DNA of 64,000 nucleotides from WHSW01 sp963729075. GTDB lineage: Bacteria > Actinomycetota > Thermoleophilia > Solirubrobacterales > 70-9. A model generated the notes under the pieces. That model saw only the letters and a list, made by a program, of their open reading frames with translations. It searched no databases and had not been told where the DNA came from. The first letter of the stretch is position 1. Every line of letters begins with the position of its first letter. Shown in pieces: positions 50,338 to 59,579 of this stretch. The position numbers and the translations under genes are program-made. The DNA is taken from contig CAVSMU010000010.1 of the NCBI GenBank assembly GCA_963729075.1, positions 372,001 to 436,000 on the forward strand, read 5' to 3'.

Positions 50338-51594
50338 TCAGGCGCCGGCGGGCTGGGACACCGGCTCCCCGAGCCCCGCGGCGGCGCGGAGATCGTCAGC
50401 GCGGTCGGTCCGCTCCCAGGTGAAGTCGTGGTCGTCGCGGCCGAAATGGCCGTAGGCGGCAGTCTTCTGGAAGATCGGTCGGTGCAGGCGCAGCTCCTCG
50501 CGGAAGGACCCCGGCCGCAGGTCGAAGTGCTCGCCGACCAGCCGCGCGATCTCCGAGCGCGCGATCTTCTCCGTACCGAAGGTCTCGATCATCACCGAGA
50601 CCGGGCGGGCGACCCCGATCGCATACGCCACCTGGACCTCGCACCGGTCGGCGAGCCCCGCCGCGACGACGTTCTTGGCCACCCATCGCGCCGCGTAGGC
50701 GGCCGAGCGGTCGACCTTCGAGGGGTCCTTGCCGGAGAAGGCGCCGCCGCCGTGGCGGGCCATGCCGCCGTAGGTGTCGACGATGATCTTGCGCCCGGTG
50801 AGGCCGGCGTCGCCGACCGGGCCGCCGATCACGAAGCGCCCGGTCGGGTTGACGAGGAAGTTCTGCTTGGTGTTCAGCGTCCGCTCGTCGTAGAGCTCGG
50901 CCGGCAGGATCGGGTGCAGGACGTGTTCCCACAGGTCGGGGCGGATCAGCGTGTCGCAGTCGAGGCCGTCCTTGTGCTGGGTGGAGATCAGCACCTTCTC
51001 GATCTGGATCGGAAAGCCGTTCTCGTAGCGCACCGTCACCTGCGTCTTGCCGTCGGGGCGCAGGTACGGCATCACCTCGCCCTTGCGGACCTCGGCCAGG
51101 CGGTGTGCGAGCTTGTGCGCGAGCGAGATCGGCAGCGGCATCAGCTCCGGCGTCTCCCGGGACGCGTAGCCGAACATCATCCCCTGGTCCCCCGCCCCGG
51201 CGACGTCGAGCTCGTCGTCGTCGGCGGGGTCGACCCGCGACTCGAGCGCGTGGTCGACCCCCTGGGCGATGTCGGGCGACTGCTTGTCGATCGCGTTGAT
51301 CACCGCACACGAGTCGGCCGAGAAGCCGAGGTCGGCGTCGGTGTAGCCGATCCTGCGAATCGTCTCCCGGGCGACCTCCGGGATGTCGACCCAGGTCTCG
51401 GTCGAGATCTCGCCCGAGACGACCACGAGGCCGGTGTTGACGAGCGTCTCGCAGGCAACGCGGCCCGTCGGGTCGTCGCGCATCACCGCGTCGAGGACCC
51501 CGTCCGAGATCTGGTCGGCGACCTTGTCGGGGTGCCCTTCCGTCACCGACTCGGACGTGAACAGGTACCCGTTTGCCGCAAGCTTCTCGTTCAT
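50338..51594 (-). CDS. metK: S-adenosylmethionine synthase
   Basis: A 418-residue MetK that makes SAM from methionine and ATP. FTSESVTEGHPDKVADQISD, the GAGDQGMMFGYA block and GGGAFSGKDPSKVDRSAAY are signature regions. Length and ends are normal. It lies between the PH-domain gene (convergent) and the DUF3352 gene; neither shares its function. No SAM riboswitch is seen in the 12-nt gap upstream. Confidence 0.97.
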   Translation of the reverse strand: MNEKLAANGYLFTSESVTEGHPDKVADQISDGVLDAVMRDDPTGRVACETLVNTGLVVVSGEISTETWVDIPEVARETIRRIGYTDADLGFSADSCAVINAIDKQSPDIAQGVDHALESRVDPADDDELDVAGAGDQGMMFGYASRETPELMPLPISLAHKLAHRLAEVRKGEVMPYLRPDGKTQVTVRYENGFPIQIEKVLISTQHKDGLDCDTLIRPDLWEHVLHPILPAELYDERTLNTKQNFLVNPTGRFVIGGPVGDAGLTGRKIIVDTYGGMARHGGGAFSGKDPSKVDRSAAYAARWVAKNVVAAGLADRCEVQVAYAIGVARPVSVMIETFGTEKIARSEIARLVGEHFDLRPGSFREELRLHRPIFQKTAAYGHFGRDDHDFTWERTDRADDLRAAAGLGEPVSQPAGA

Positions 51595-51606
51595 TCCCGC
51601 TGCAGG

Positions 51607-53448
51607 TTAGTCGGAAGGCGGGGCAATCGACTCCGCGTCCTCGTCGGTCGCCTCCGCCTCGGAGAGGAGCAGTCGCGCATCGGTCGAGAGCAGCTCAGCG
51701 TCGTCGGTGACCGCGAGCGCGAGCGCCTCCAGGCGCCGGAACTCGCCGGCAAACGGCGCGTAGACGGGGTCCTCCCCGAGCCCGAGCTGCTCGCCGAGCT
51801 CCACCAGCCCGTCGAGGTCCAGGAAGGCGAGCAGCGAGACCTCGTCCGCAAAGCCGTCGGTGGCGCGCTCGTACAGCTCGGATGTGTCGAGTGCGCCCTC
51901 GCCTTCGACGAGCTGCTCGATCCCGGCCGGGTCGGTCGCGATCGCAACGAGCCCGTCGAAGATCGCGTAGGTCAGCTCGACCGTGGGCGAGATCCGCAGG
52001 CTGCGCGCCTCGACGTCTCCGATCTGCTGCTGGCCGAACACGGGCGCCTGCACATTCCTGCCGCCGACGGCGTCGATGAGCGGCGCCTGCAGCGAGGCCA
52101 GCGCCCGGCGCGCGGCGTCCTCGTCGACGTCGTCGGCGACGAACTCGAGAAACGGAAGCGCCGGGCCCGCGGCGCCCGAGCGCCGGGCGAGCGCGAACGC
52201 CGCCTCGCCGCCGAGCGAGTCGAGCAGCCCACGCTCGATGTCGACCTCGCCCTCGCGGCGCAGGTTCCGGACCAGGTCCTCGAATCCCGCGACGATCCCC
52301 GGTGCCTCGGCGGTGGCCTGGGTCAGGAGCGCGCGGACCGTGCTCGCCGGCTCGCCGATCCCGACGTAGCCGAGCGAGTCGGGCGCCAGCCGCTCGGGGA
52401 GGGCCGGCACGAAGGCGGGAAAGGCGGTGAAGAAGCCGGGCGAGGCCTCCGCGCGCTCCGGGTCGAGGGCGCTGCGGACGGACAGCTCGAACCCCTCCTC
52501 GGTCGCCGAGAGAGTCGCGCCGGCCCCGCGACTCGCGCCCGGCGCGAGCAGCGGCGTCAGTGTTCCGAGGGTTCCGCGGTCGCGTTCGATCAGCTCCTCG
52601 ATCCCGTCGGCGGACAGATAGGCCTCGACCAGGCTGTGCTCGGGGAGCTCGTCGCGAACCTCGTTAGCCGTCTCGTCGTCGGCCAGGGACTCGGCGTCGC
52701 CGGACCCGGTCGCCGTGTCGATCACGGAACGGACGCCGTCCGCCCGCCCGATCGCGAGGAAGCCGTCCACCTGCGCGCTGGCGAGCCCGCGCCGGGCGAC
52801 GGTCAGCTCCACTCCCTGGTAGTCCGCGGACTCGGGTGCATCGCCCGCGATCGCGGTCGCGTACTCGCTCGCGCCCTCCGCGTCCGAGACCTCGAGCAGC
52901 TCGACTCGCCCCGCTCGCCCGGTGGCGCCGATCACCGCCATCGCGGCCTCGCCGGCAAACCAGGGGACGAGATCGCGCTCGAAGTCGGTTGGGCGCCCCG
53001 CCGCCCTCGGGAGCAGCGCCAACGCCCGGGCCGCGGCCTGGTCGCTGAAGATCGGCACCCGGTCGGCGACGTCCGCGGCGAGCTCGTACTGCTCGGCCTC
53101 CGGGTCGAGGTTCGTGTGCACGTAGGCGAGCGCGTCGGCGGGAACCAGCTCCTCGGCGTCGTCGGCCGGGGGACACGAATCCCCGCCCGGCAGCCGGCAC
53201 GGCAGGTTGGGCACCGCGAGGCCGAAGAGCAGCAGAAGGACGATGGCGATCCCGAGCGCCGCCAGGAGTCGCGGGCGCGCGGAGATCGAGAGCCCGCGCC
53301 AGAAGCCGACGACCCCCTGGCCGATCGAGCGCGGCACGCGGGCGATCGCGCGCCCGATCCTCGCCAGGAAGGACGACGCGGCACCCCCGGCACCACGCAG
53401 CCACTCCCCGGCCGAGGCCAGTGCCCTTCCTGGATTCGGGCGTCGCAC
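51607..53448 (-). CDS. DUF3352-family secreted/membrane protein
   Basis: A 613-residue protein. About 60 basic residues precede one transmembrane segment (LLAALGIAIVLLLLFGLAV, about residues 63-81). The rest is outside the cell and begins with CRLPGGDSCPPADD. The first soluble part, ELVPADALAYVHTNLDPE, is the typical start of DUF3352 proteins. Repeated FLxxG and AYLSADGIEEL-like segments suggest two similar lobes. The function is unknown. It is followed by metK after 12 nt. Confidence 0.75.
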   Translation of the reverse strand: MRRPNPGRALASAGEWLRGAGGAASSFLARIGRAIARVPRSIGQGVVGFWRGLSISARPRLLAALGIAIVLLLLFGLAVPNLPCRLPGGDSCPPADDAEELVPADALAYVHTNLDPEAEQYELAADVADRVPIFSDQAAARALALLPRAAGRPTDFERDLVPWFAGEAAMAVIGATGRAGRVELLEVSDAEGASEYATAIAGDAPESADYQGVELTVARRGLASAQVDGFLAIGRADGVRSVIDTATGSGDAESLADDETANEVRDELPEHSLVEAYLSADGIEELIERDRGTLGTLTPLLAPGASRGAGATLSATEEGFELSVRSALDPERAEASPGFFTAFPAFVPALPERLAPDSLGYVGIGEPASTVRALLTQATAEAPGIVAGFEDLVRNLRREGEVDIERGLLDSLGGEAAFALARRSGAAGPALPFLEFVADDVDEDAARRALASLQAPLIDAVGGRNVQAPVFGQQQIGDVEARSLRISPTVELTYAIFDGLVAIATDPAGIEQLVEGEGALDTSELYERATDGFADEVSLLAFLDLDGLVELGEQLGLGEDPVYAPFAGEFRRLEALALAVTDDAELLSTDARLLLSEAEATDEDAESIAPPSD

Positions 53449-53506
53449 GGGCCGCTCGTTATACCTTCGCGCCCGGGCCCGCGCGACGCCTCTGGCGCTT
53501 GGGTAC

Positions 53507-53540
53507 GAATAAATGCCCGCCGACTCGCTGAGCCGGCGGG
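53507..53540 (-). terminator. Rho-independent terminator after der
   Basis: On the minus strand CCCGCCGGCTCAGCGAGTCGGCGGG forms a stem of seven outer pairs with a CTC/GAG inner stem and is followed by CATTTATTC. It starts one base after the der stop and ends the aroF-to-der transcription direction before the DUF3352 gene. Confidence 0.75.
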
Positions 53541-53541
53541 G

Positions 53542-54878
53542 TCATCGGCTTCTGCTGCGCTTTCGCGGTACGAAATCGATCACCAAGGGCACGCCCTCGA
53601 GCCCGAAGCGCTCGCGGAGGCGGTTCTCGAGGTAATAGGCCCAGTCGCGCGTGATCAGCCGGCGGTCGTTCACCTGGATCGAGATCCGCGGCGGTCTGCG
53701 CCCGACCTGCGCGGCGTAGTAGAGCCGGAGCCGCCTGCCGCGCTTCTGCGGCGGCGGGCGCTGGGCGACGACGTCGCCGACGACGCGGTTCAGCTCCGGG
53801 GTCGGAATCCGCTCGGCCCGGCGGTCGGCGAGCGCCACCGCGCGCTCGAGCAGCTTCGACACGCCTCGCCCGCTCAGCGCCGAGCAGGCGATCACCGGTG
53901 GCCGCTGGCGCACGTGACGGGCGATCCGCGCTTTCGCGTCCTCGAGATCGAAGCCGTCCTCGGCCGTTGGCGGACGAGGTCCCACTTGTTGAGGGCGATC
54001 AAGGTCGCGCAGCCGGTCTTCATCGCCAGCGAGGCGATCCGCAGGTCCTCTGACGTGATTCCCTCGGCCGCGTCGCAGACGAGGATCGCGACGTCGGCGC
54101 GCTCGGCTGCCCGCTCGGAGCGCAGCTGCGCGTAGTAGTCGACCGAGCCGGGCACCTTGGTGCGCCGGCGGATCCCGGCGGTGTCGATCAGGTTGAGCGC
54201 CCGGCCGTCGAACTCGAGCGGGGTGTCGATCGCGTCGCGTGTGGTGCCCGCGAGCTCGGAGACGATCACCCGCTCGGTCCCGAGGAAGGCGTTGACGAGC
54301 GAGGACTTGCCGACGTTGGGCCGGCCGATCACGGCGACCGCCACGCGCTCGGTTTCCTCGGGCAGGTCGCGCTCGGCCTCGCGCGCCAGGTCGGCGAGCC
54401 GGTCGAGCAGGTCGCCGGTGCCGCGCCCGTGGGTCGCCGAGACGGTGAGCGGGTCGCCGAGGCCGAGCGCGTAGAAGTCGGCCGCGAGCGGCTCCTCGGC
54501 GGCGGAGTCGGCCTTGTTGGCGACCACGATCACCGGGACGTCGGCGCGGCGCAGGAGCTCGGCCACCTCGGCATCACCCTGGCGCAGGCCGGCGCGCGTG
54601 TCGACGACCAGCGCCACCGCGTCCGCGTCCGCGATCGCCTCCCGGGCCTGGGCCTGGACCGCGCGCGAGAGCGAATCCCCCGCCGCGAGGTCGACGCCCC
54701 CGGTGTCGATGAGCTCGAACCGCAGGCCGTTCCACTCGGACTCGAGCACCTTGCGGTCGCGGGTGACGCCCGCCTCCTTGTGGACGACCGCGTCGCGGCC
54801 GCCGCTGAGCCGGTTGGCGAGCGTGGACTTGCCGACGTTGGGAAAGCCGACGATCGCGATCCGCGGCAGCCGATCCAT
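53542..54878 (-). pseudogene. der: Ribosome assembly GTPase Der, frameshifted
   Basis: Der (EngA) has two tandem GTPase domains and is needed for 50S assembly. G1 of domain one is GFPNVGKST and of domain two GRPNVGKSS; the KH-like end reads RLYYAAQVGRRPPRISIQVN. The frame breaks in the second G domain just after the NKWD motif (ALNKWDLV), around 53975. The remaining 3' part, beginning TAEDGFDLEDAKARI, is in another frame. One missing base restores a 445-residue protein. This could be a sequencing error, a real mutation or frameshifting. Confidence 0.88.
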
Positions 54879-54885
54879 GTCGGCG

Positions 54886-55524
54886 TCAGGCGATCCTGCG
54901 CTCGCGCGCGAGCTCGACCACTCCCGCGATGACGTCGTCGACGGTGCGCCCGGTCGTGTCCACCTCGAACGCGTCGTCGGCAACCCGCAGCGCGCCGTGC
55001 TCGCGCTCTCGGTCCCTGGCGTCGCGCTCGGCCATGGCCGCGAGCACGTCGGCCACGGGCTCACCGGTCTCCGCGGCGCGGCGGCGACCCCGCTCCTCAT
55101 AGGTTGCGGTGAGGAAGACCTTGAGCGGGGCGTCCGGGCTGACGACGGTGCCGATGTCGCGGCCCTCCGCGACGTAGCGGCCGGAGGCGATCATCCGCCG
55201 CTGCTGCTCGACCATCGCGGACCGCACCTCCGGGTGCACGGAGACGCGCGACGCGGCGGCGGAGACCTCCGGCTCGCGGATCGCCTCGGTGACGTCCTCG
55301 CCGCCGACCAGCACCCGGCGACCCTCGAGCTCGATCTCGAGCCGGCGCGCGAGCTCGCCGAGCGCCGCGCCGTCGTCGAGGTCGACCGCCGCCCGCAGTG
55401 CTGCGAGCGCGACGCTGCGGTACATCGCGCCCGAATCCAGGTACGTGAAGCCGAGCGCGTCGGCGACGCCGCGCGCCACTGTGGACTTGCCGGCCCCGGC
55501 AGGTCCGTCGATTGCGATCACCAT
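54886..55524 (-). CDS. cmk: Cytidylate kinase
   Basis: A 212-residue CMP/dCMP kinase. The P-loop is IDGPAGAGKSTVARG at the N-terminus, LDSGAMYRSVALAAL follows, and VAEGRDIGTVV is the nucleotide-binding block; DRERE near the end is also typical. ATG at 55524 starts directly at the P-loop strand. It lies 7 nt upstream of der in the common cmk-der order. Confidence 0.96.
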   Translation of the reverse strand: MVIAIDGPAGAGKSTVARGVADALGFTYLDSGAMYRSVALAALRAAVDLDDGAALGELARRLEIELEGRRVLVGGEDVTEAIREPEVSAAASRVSVHPEVRSAMVEQQRRMIASGRYVAEGRDIGTVVSPDAPLKVFLTATYEERGRRRAAETGEPVADVLAAMAERDARDREREHGALRVADDAFEVDTTGRTVDDVIAGVVELARERRIA

Positions 55525-55549
55525 GGCCCGCGGAATATAGGCTTGCGGC

Positions 55550-55885
55550 ATGCAGACCTGGGACATCTCCTCGCTCGGCGTGAGGCCCCACCAACCCGAG
55601 GTCCTCGCCTCCGACGAGGAGGGGCGCGTGATCGTGATCAACCTGCCTGCCGGCGAGCGCCTCCAGGAGCACCAGGTTCATGAGCGCGCCTGGCTCGTCG
55701 TCGCCGCTGGGGCGGTCGAGATCGACGACGCCGACGGGGACACCGTCAGCGGCGGCCCGGGCCTGCTCGCCGCGTTCGACCCGAACGAGCGCCACGAGGT
55801 GCGCGCGACCGAGGACACCAGGCTGCTGCTCCTGCTCTCACCGTGGCCGGGCGACGGCCACCCCTCGAACCGGGCGTCGATCTAG
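55550..55885 (+). CDS. Cupin-domain protein
   Basis: A 111-residue single cupin barrel. The first motif is LPAGERLQEHQVHERAW with two histidines and a glutamate, and the second is FDPNERHEVRATEDTRLLLL. A metal site is likely; the substrate is unknown. It sits on the opposite strand between cmk and aroA and shares a CTAG stop with aroA. Cupins of this kind are small single-domain enzymes or sensors. Confidence 0.8.
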   Translation: MQTWDISSLGVRPHQPEVLASDEEGRVIVINLPAGERLQEHQVHERAWLVVAAGAVEIDDADGDTVSGGPGLLAAFDPNERHEVRATEDTRLLLLLSPWPGDGHPSNRASI

Positions 55886-57222
55886 TCGGCTCCGGCGAGG
55901 CTCGCCAGGTCCGCCCCGAAGCCCGGGTAGCTGATCCGGGCGGCATCGAACCCGGCGACCTCGACGCCCTCGACCGACGCCAGGCCGGCGATCGCGCCGA
56001 GCATCGCGAGGCGATGGTCGCCGACCGAGTCGAGCGTCCCGCCCCGCAGCCCGGCGCCTCCCGCCACCGCAAACCCGTCCTCGGTGGCCTCGATCTCGGC
56101 ACCGAGCCCGCGCAGGCCGGACACGACCGACGCGATCCGATCCGATTCCTTGTGGCGCAGCTCGGCGGCGCCGGTGACGATCGTCTCGCCGCCGGCGAAG
56201 CATCCGGCAAGGGCCACGAGCGGGAGCTCGTCGATCGCCAGCGGCACCTCGCCGCCCCCGACCCTCGTCCCCTGGAGGGCCCCCGAGCGGGCGACGATGG
56301 TCGCCACCGGCTCGTGCCCCGCCGCGGCCGTCTCGACGACCTCGAGGCCCGCGCCCATCCGGGTCAGGATCCCGAGCAGGCCGATCCTTCCGGGGTTGAT
56401 CCCGACGCCCTCCATCCGGACCTCGCTGCCGCGGCACAGCAGGGCGGCGACGATGAAGAACGCGGCGGAGGAGAAGTCGCCGGGAACCGGGATCTCGCCC
56501 GGCTCGAGCGCTGCTGCCGGCTCGACCGTGACCCGGCGAGCGGGCAGCTCCCCGTGGACCGTCACGGGTGTGCCGGCGTCGGAGCTGCTCAGCTCGGCGC
56601 CGGCCGCCCGCAGCATGCGCTCGGTGTGGTCGCGGGTCGGGCGGCGCTCGATCACGCTGGTGGGCCCCCGGGCGAGCAGCCCGGCGAGCAACAGGCACGA
56701 CTTCACCTGCGCGCTGGCCACCGGCGAGCGGTACTCGACCCCGCGCAGCTCTGCGCCGCGGACGGTGAGCGGAGGCAGGCGGTCGTCGGTCGCGCTGACG
56801 TCGGCGCCCATCAGCCGCAGCGGTTCGACGATCCGGTCGACCGGCCGCTGGGCAATCGACTCGTCGCCCGCGAGGGTCCATTCGCCGTGCGCTTGACCGG
56901 CCAGCCAACCGGGAAGGATGCGCATCAGGGTGCCGGCGTTACCCACGTCGATGAGGGAATGGGGTTGGGCGCCGCGCAGGCCGACGCCGCGGATCCGGAG
57001 GTCGAGCGACGTGGTTGATGCAGCCCCCTCACTGACGTTCGCCCCGAGCGCTCGCACCGCCTCGAGGGTCGACCGCGTGTCCGCCGCGTCGAGGTAGCCG
57101 CGAACGCTCGTCTCCCCCGCGCCCATCGCCGCCACGATCGCGGCGCGGTGGGAGATCGACTTGTCGGGCGGCGGCGTCAGCCTGCCGCGCAGCGGGCCGC
57201 CGGGGGCGAAGCGCTCGCTCAT
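55882..57222 (-). CDS. aroA: 3-phosphoshikimate 1-carboxyvinyltransferase (EPSP synthase)
   Basis: A 446-residue enzyme of the shikimate pathway. PDKSISHRAAIVAAM is the N-terminal block, DVGNAGTLMRILPG the second signature, and ELRHKESDRIASV the C-terminal one. The start overlaps the tyrA stop by 4 nt. It joins aroF and tyrA as one unit controlled by the putative attenuator. Confidence 0.96.
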   Translation of the reverse strand: MSERFAPGGPLRGRLTPPPDKSISHRAAIVAAMGAGETSVRGYLDAADTRSTLEAVRALGANVSEGAASTTSLDLRIRGVGLRGAQPHSLIDVGNAGTLMRILPGWLAGQAHGEWTLAGDESIAQRPVDRIVEPLRLMGADVSATDDRLPPLTVRGAELRGVEYRSPVASAQVKSCLLLAGLLARGPTSVIERRPTRDHTERMLRAAGAELSSSDAGTPVTVHGELPARRVTVEPAAALEPGEIPVPGDFSSAAFFIVAALLCRGSEVRMEGVGINPGRIGLLGILTRMGAGLEVVETAAAGHEPVATIVARSGALQGTRVGGGEVPLAIDELPLVALAGCFAGGETIVTGAAELRHKESDRIASVVSGLRGLGAEIEATEDGFAVAGGAGLRGGTLDSVGDHRLAMLGAIAGLASVEGVEVAGFDAARISYPGFGADLASLAGAD

Positions 57223-58313
57223 CCGCCGCCGGCGACCATTGAGATCGAATGCCCGAGCCCGCGCACGACCTCGGCGGCGCGCGCGGCCTCGTCGGTGCCC
57301 GCGACCCAGATCGAGATCGCGCCGGTGCGCATGTCGGGCGCCGGGTAGAGCGCCATGTCCTCGATGTTGACGCGGGCGCGGCCGAGCTCCAAGGCGATCT
57401 CGGCCACGGTCCCGGGCCGGTTCTCCACGGCGATTCGCAGCTCGCAGAGATCGCCCCCGATCAGGTCGGACTCGAGCAGCCGTCGGCGGTCGCCCCCCGC
57501 CGCGTGATGCCACTCCGCGACCGCGGCCTGGTCGCCCGCGCGGATGAGCGCCGCCGCCTCGAGCAGGCGCTCGCCGACCGCGTCGATCGCGGCCGCGACC
57601 GCCTCACGATTGGTGGCGAAGATGTCGCCCCAGATCGCCGGGTTGGCGCCGGCCACCCTGGTGGTGTCGCGAAAGCTGGTCCCCACCTCGGGCAGGCGCT
57701 CGGATTCTTCCGACAGCGCCGCTGCCGCCTGCTGGACCAGCACGTTGGCGAGCACGTGCGGGAGGTGACTGACCGTCGCCATCAACCGGTCGTGGGTCTC
57801 GGGGTCGATCGCCTGCGGCCGCGCGCCGAGGTCCGCGACGGTGCGCTGCAGGCGGTCGTAGTGCAGCCCGCTCGACGACTCGGTGGGGGTCAGGTACCAG
57901 CGCGCGCCCTCGAGCAGCTCGGCGCGGGCGTTCTCGACCCCGGACGTCTCGGCGCCCGCGAGCGGGTGGCCGCCGATGAAGCGGGTGGCGTCGTCCCTCT
58001 CGGCGAGCGCGTCGGTGAGCGCGCGCTTGGTCGAGCCGACGTCGCTGACCACGGCCTCCTCCCCGCTCGCCGCCAGCGCCTCTGCCGCCAGCTCCGCCAA
58101 CGCTCCGACCGGCGCCGCGCAGAAGACGACCTCGGCGTCTTCGACGGCCTCGGCGACCGAGCCAGTCGCGCGATCGAGCGCCCCGAGCTCGACCGCTCGC
58201 TCGAGCCTGGCCGAGTCCGGGTCGAACCCCGTCACCTCGGCGTCGAGCCGCCGCCTGGCGGCGAGGCCGATCGAGCCGCCGATCAGGCCGACGCCGAGGA
58301 CCGCTATGCGCAT
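57219..58313 (-). CDS. tyrA: Prephenate dehydrogenase with ACT domain
   Basis: A 364-residue TyrA. The NAD-binding start is VLGVGLIGGSIGLAARR, HPLAGAETSGVENA holds the active-site histidine, and VSHLPHVLANVL is also typical. The C-terminal ACT-type region (about 290-364, CELRIAVENRPGTVAEIALE) probably senses tyrosine. It makes 4-hydroxyphenylpyruvate. The gene follows aroF after 14 nt. Confidence 0.95.
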   Translation of the reverse strand: MRIAVLGVGLIGGSIGLAARRRLDAEVTGFDPDSARLERAVELGALDRATGSVAEAVEDAEVVFCAAPVGALAELAAEALAASGEEAVVSDVGSTKRALTDALAERDDATRFIGGHPLAGAETSGVENARAELLEGARWYLTPTESSSGLHYDRLQRTVADLGARPQAIDPETHDRLMATVSHLPHVLANVLVQQAAAALSEESERLPEVGTSFRDTTRVAGANPAIWGDIFATNREAVAAAIDAVGERLLEAAALIRAGDQAAVAEWHHAAGGDRRRLLESDLIGGDLCELRIAVENRPGTVAEIALELGRARVNIEDMALYPAPDMRTGAISIWVAGTDEAARAAEVVRGLGHSISMVAGGG

Positions 58314-58327
58314 CGTCAGACGGTCTG

Positions 58328-59353
58328 TCAGACGGTCTCTACCTGCTTGCCCGCAACCTCGGCCACCCGCCGGAGCTGCTCCGCGTAGTCGGCGAAGCGC
58401 TCCGTCGGCAGCGCCTGCGGACCGTCGCAGATCGCCTCCTCGGGCTCGTTGTGGACCTCGACGATGATCCCGTCGGCCCCGGCCGCGGCCGCGGCGAGCG
58501 ACATCGGGCCCACCCAGTCGCGCCGCCCGGCGGCGTGGCTCGGGTCGACGACGATCGGCAGATGGGTGAGCTCGCGCAGCGCCGGGACCGCGAGCAGGTC
58601 GAGGGTGAACCTGTAGGTGGTCTCGAAGCTCCGGATCCCGCGCTCGCAGAGCATCACGTTCGTGTTGCCCTCCTTGAGCACGTACTCCGACGCCATGAGC
58701 AGCTCGTCGAGCGTCGCCGAGAGCCCGCGCTTGAGCAGCACCGGGGTGCCCGTGCGACCGACCTCCGCGAGCAGGGTGTAGTTCTGCATGTTGCGGGCGC
58801 CGATCTGGACCACGTCCGCGACCTCGATCACGTCCTCGACGTCGCGTACGTCCATCAGCTCGGTGACGATCGGGAGGCCGGTCTCCTCTTTGGCCTCCTG
58901 CAGAAGCCGCAGGCCCTCGACCCCGAGGCCCTGGAAGCTGTACGGGGACGTGCGGGGCTTGTACGCGCCGCCGCGCAGCATCGCCGCGCCCGCGTCGGCG
59001 ACCACGCGCGCCACCTCGAGCGTCTGCTCACGGCCCTCGACGGTGCACGGCCCGGCGATGAGGCCGAAGTGGTCGCCGCCGATGCGGCGCCCGTCGACCT
59101 CGATCACGGTGCGCTCGCCCTTTCGGAACTGCGCCGACGCGAGCTTGTAGGGCTTCAGGATCGGGACCAGGTGGTCCACCCCGGCGGCGCCGTCGAGCCC
59201 CAGCGAGGCGACCCGGTCGCGGTCGCCGATCGCCCCGATCACGGTCAGCAGCTCCCCCTTGGAGAGGTGGGCGGTACACCCGACCTCCTCGATTCGAGCG
59301 ACGACGTGGGAGATCTGCTCCTCCGTCGCCCCCTCTTTCATCACGATCATCAT
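58328..59353 (-). CDS. aroF: DAHP synthase (type I, with N-terminal ferredoxin-like domain)
   Basis: A 341-residue first enzyme of the shikimate pathway. Residues 1 to about 70 form a ferredoxin-like regulatory domain (MMIVMKEGATEEQISHVV, GCTAHLS). The barrel has GLIAGPCTVEGREQT, MLRGGAYKPRTSPYSFQG, QIGARNMQNYTLL and DPSHAAGRRDWV. The type resembles Thermotoga and Bacillus-like enzymes with allosteric Tyr control. A leader peptide and stem-loops precede it. It heads aroF-tyrA-aroA. Confidence 0.96.
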   Translation of the reverse strand: MMIVMKEGATEEQISHVVARIEEVGCTAHLSKGELLTVIGAIGDRDRVASLGLDGAAGVDHLVPILKPYKLASAQFRKGERTVIEVDGRRIGGDHFGLIAGPCTVEGREQTLEVARVVADAGAAMLRGGAYKPRTSPYSFQGLGVEGLRLLQEAKEETGLPIVTELMDVRDVEDVIEVADVVQIGARNMQNYTLLAEVGRTGTPVLLKRGLSATLDELLMASEYVLKEGNTNVMLCERGIRSFETTYRFTLDLLAVPALRELTHLPIVVDPSHAAGRRDWVGPMSLAAAAAGADGIIVEVHNEPEEAICDGPQALPTERFADYAEQLRRVAEVAGKQVETV

Positions 59354-59396
59354 TTGCTCGAAGCCTTTCAGTCTCTGTGTGGTTGCGCTAGCGGTC

Positions 59397-59484
59397 GAAC
59401 GCTGAACCCCATGGGGTTCGCTTCTGCGGCGTCCGGCGGTAGTTCTCCTGCTCGCTCACGGGCCTTTCGGCCGGGCCGGACGCC
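59397..59484 (-). promoter_or_regulatory. Putative attenuator region upstream of aroF
   Basis: Directly after the leader stop, GGCGTCCGGC can pair with GCCGGACGCC 37 nt downstream (10 perfect pairs), enclosing a GGCC GAAA GGCC hairpin. The next hairpin has a 16-nt palindrome, GAACCCCATGGGGTTC, extended by GC and GAA/TTC pairs to about 12 bp. Competing or sequential structures fit ribosome-mediated attenuation. No clear U run is seen, so the mechanism may not be an intrinsic terminator. Confidence 0.65.
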
Positions 59485-59573
59485 TAGCTAAATCGGCGGT
59501 AATAGAAGGACCAGGCACGCGACTGCGGCGCCTTGGGGGCGCTCGAAAAAGCGGTCGTGCACGTGCGGTCCAT
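59484..59573 (-). CDS. Aromatic-amino-acid leader peptide for aroF
   Basis: A 29-residue peptide, too short for routine gene calling: it starts MDRTCTTAFSS and ends RAWSFYYRRFS. The end holds Trp, Phe, Tyr, Tyr and Phe within eight residues, exactly the end products of the pathway encoded next. The stop codon abuts the first strand of the long stem. No ribosome-binding site is visible, but the promoter -10 is 6 nt upstream of the ATG, so the transcript may be leaderless. The high aromatic density at the very end is hard to explain otherwise. Confidence 0.72.
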   Translation of the reverse strand: MDRTCTTAFSSAPKAPQSRAWSFYYRRFS

Positions 59574-59579
59574 CGCAAT

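Noticed and set aside
51595..51606. SAM riboswitch in front of metK
   Set aside because: Only 12 bases separate metK from the DUF3352 gene, too few for a riboswitch.
50428..54135. Very long plus-strand open frame (1235 codons) opposite metK and the DUF3352 gene
   Set aside because: Its composition is Arg/Asp/His-rich with no domain, and it is antisense to clear genes; long open antisense frames are expected at this GC content.
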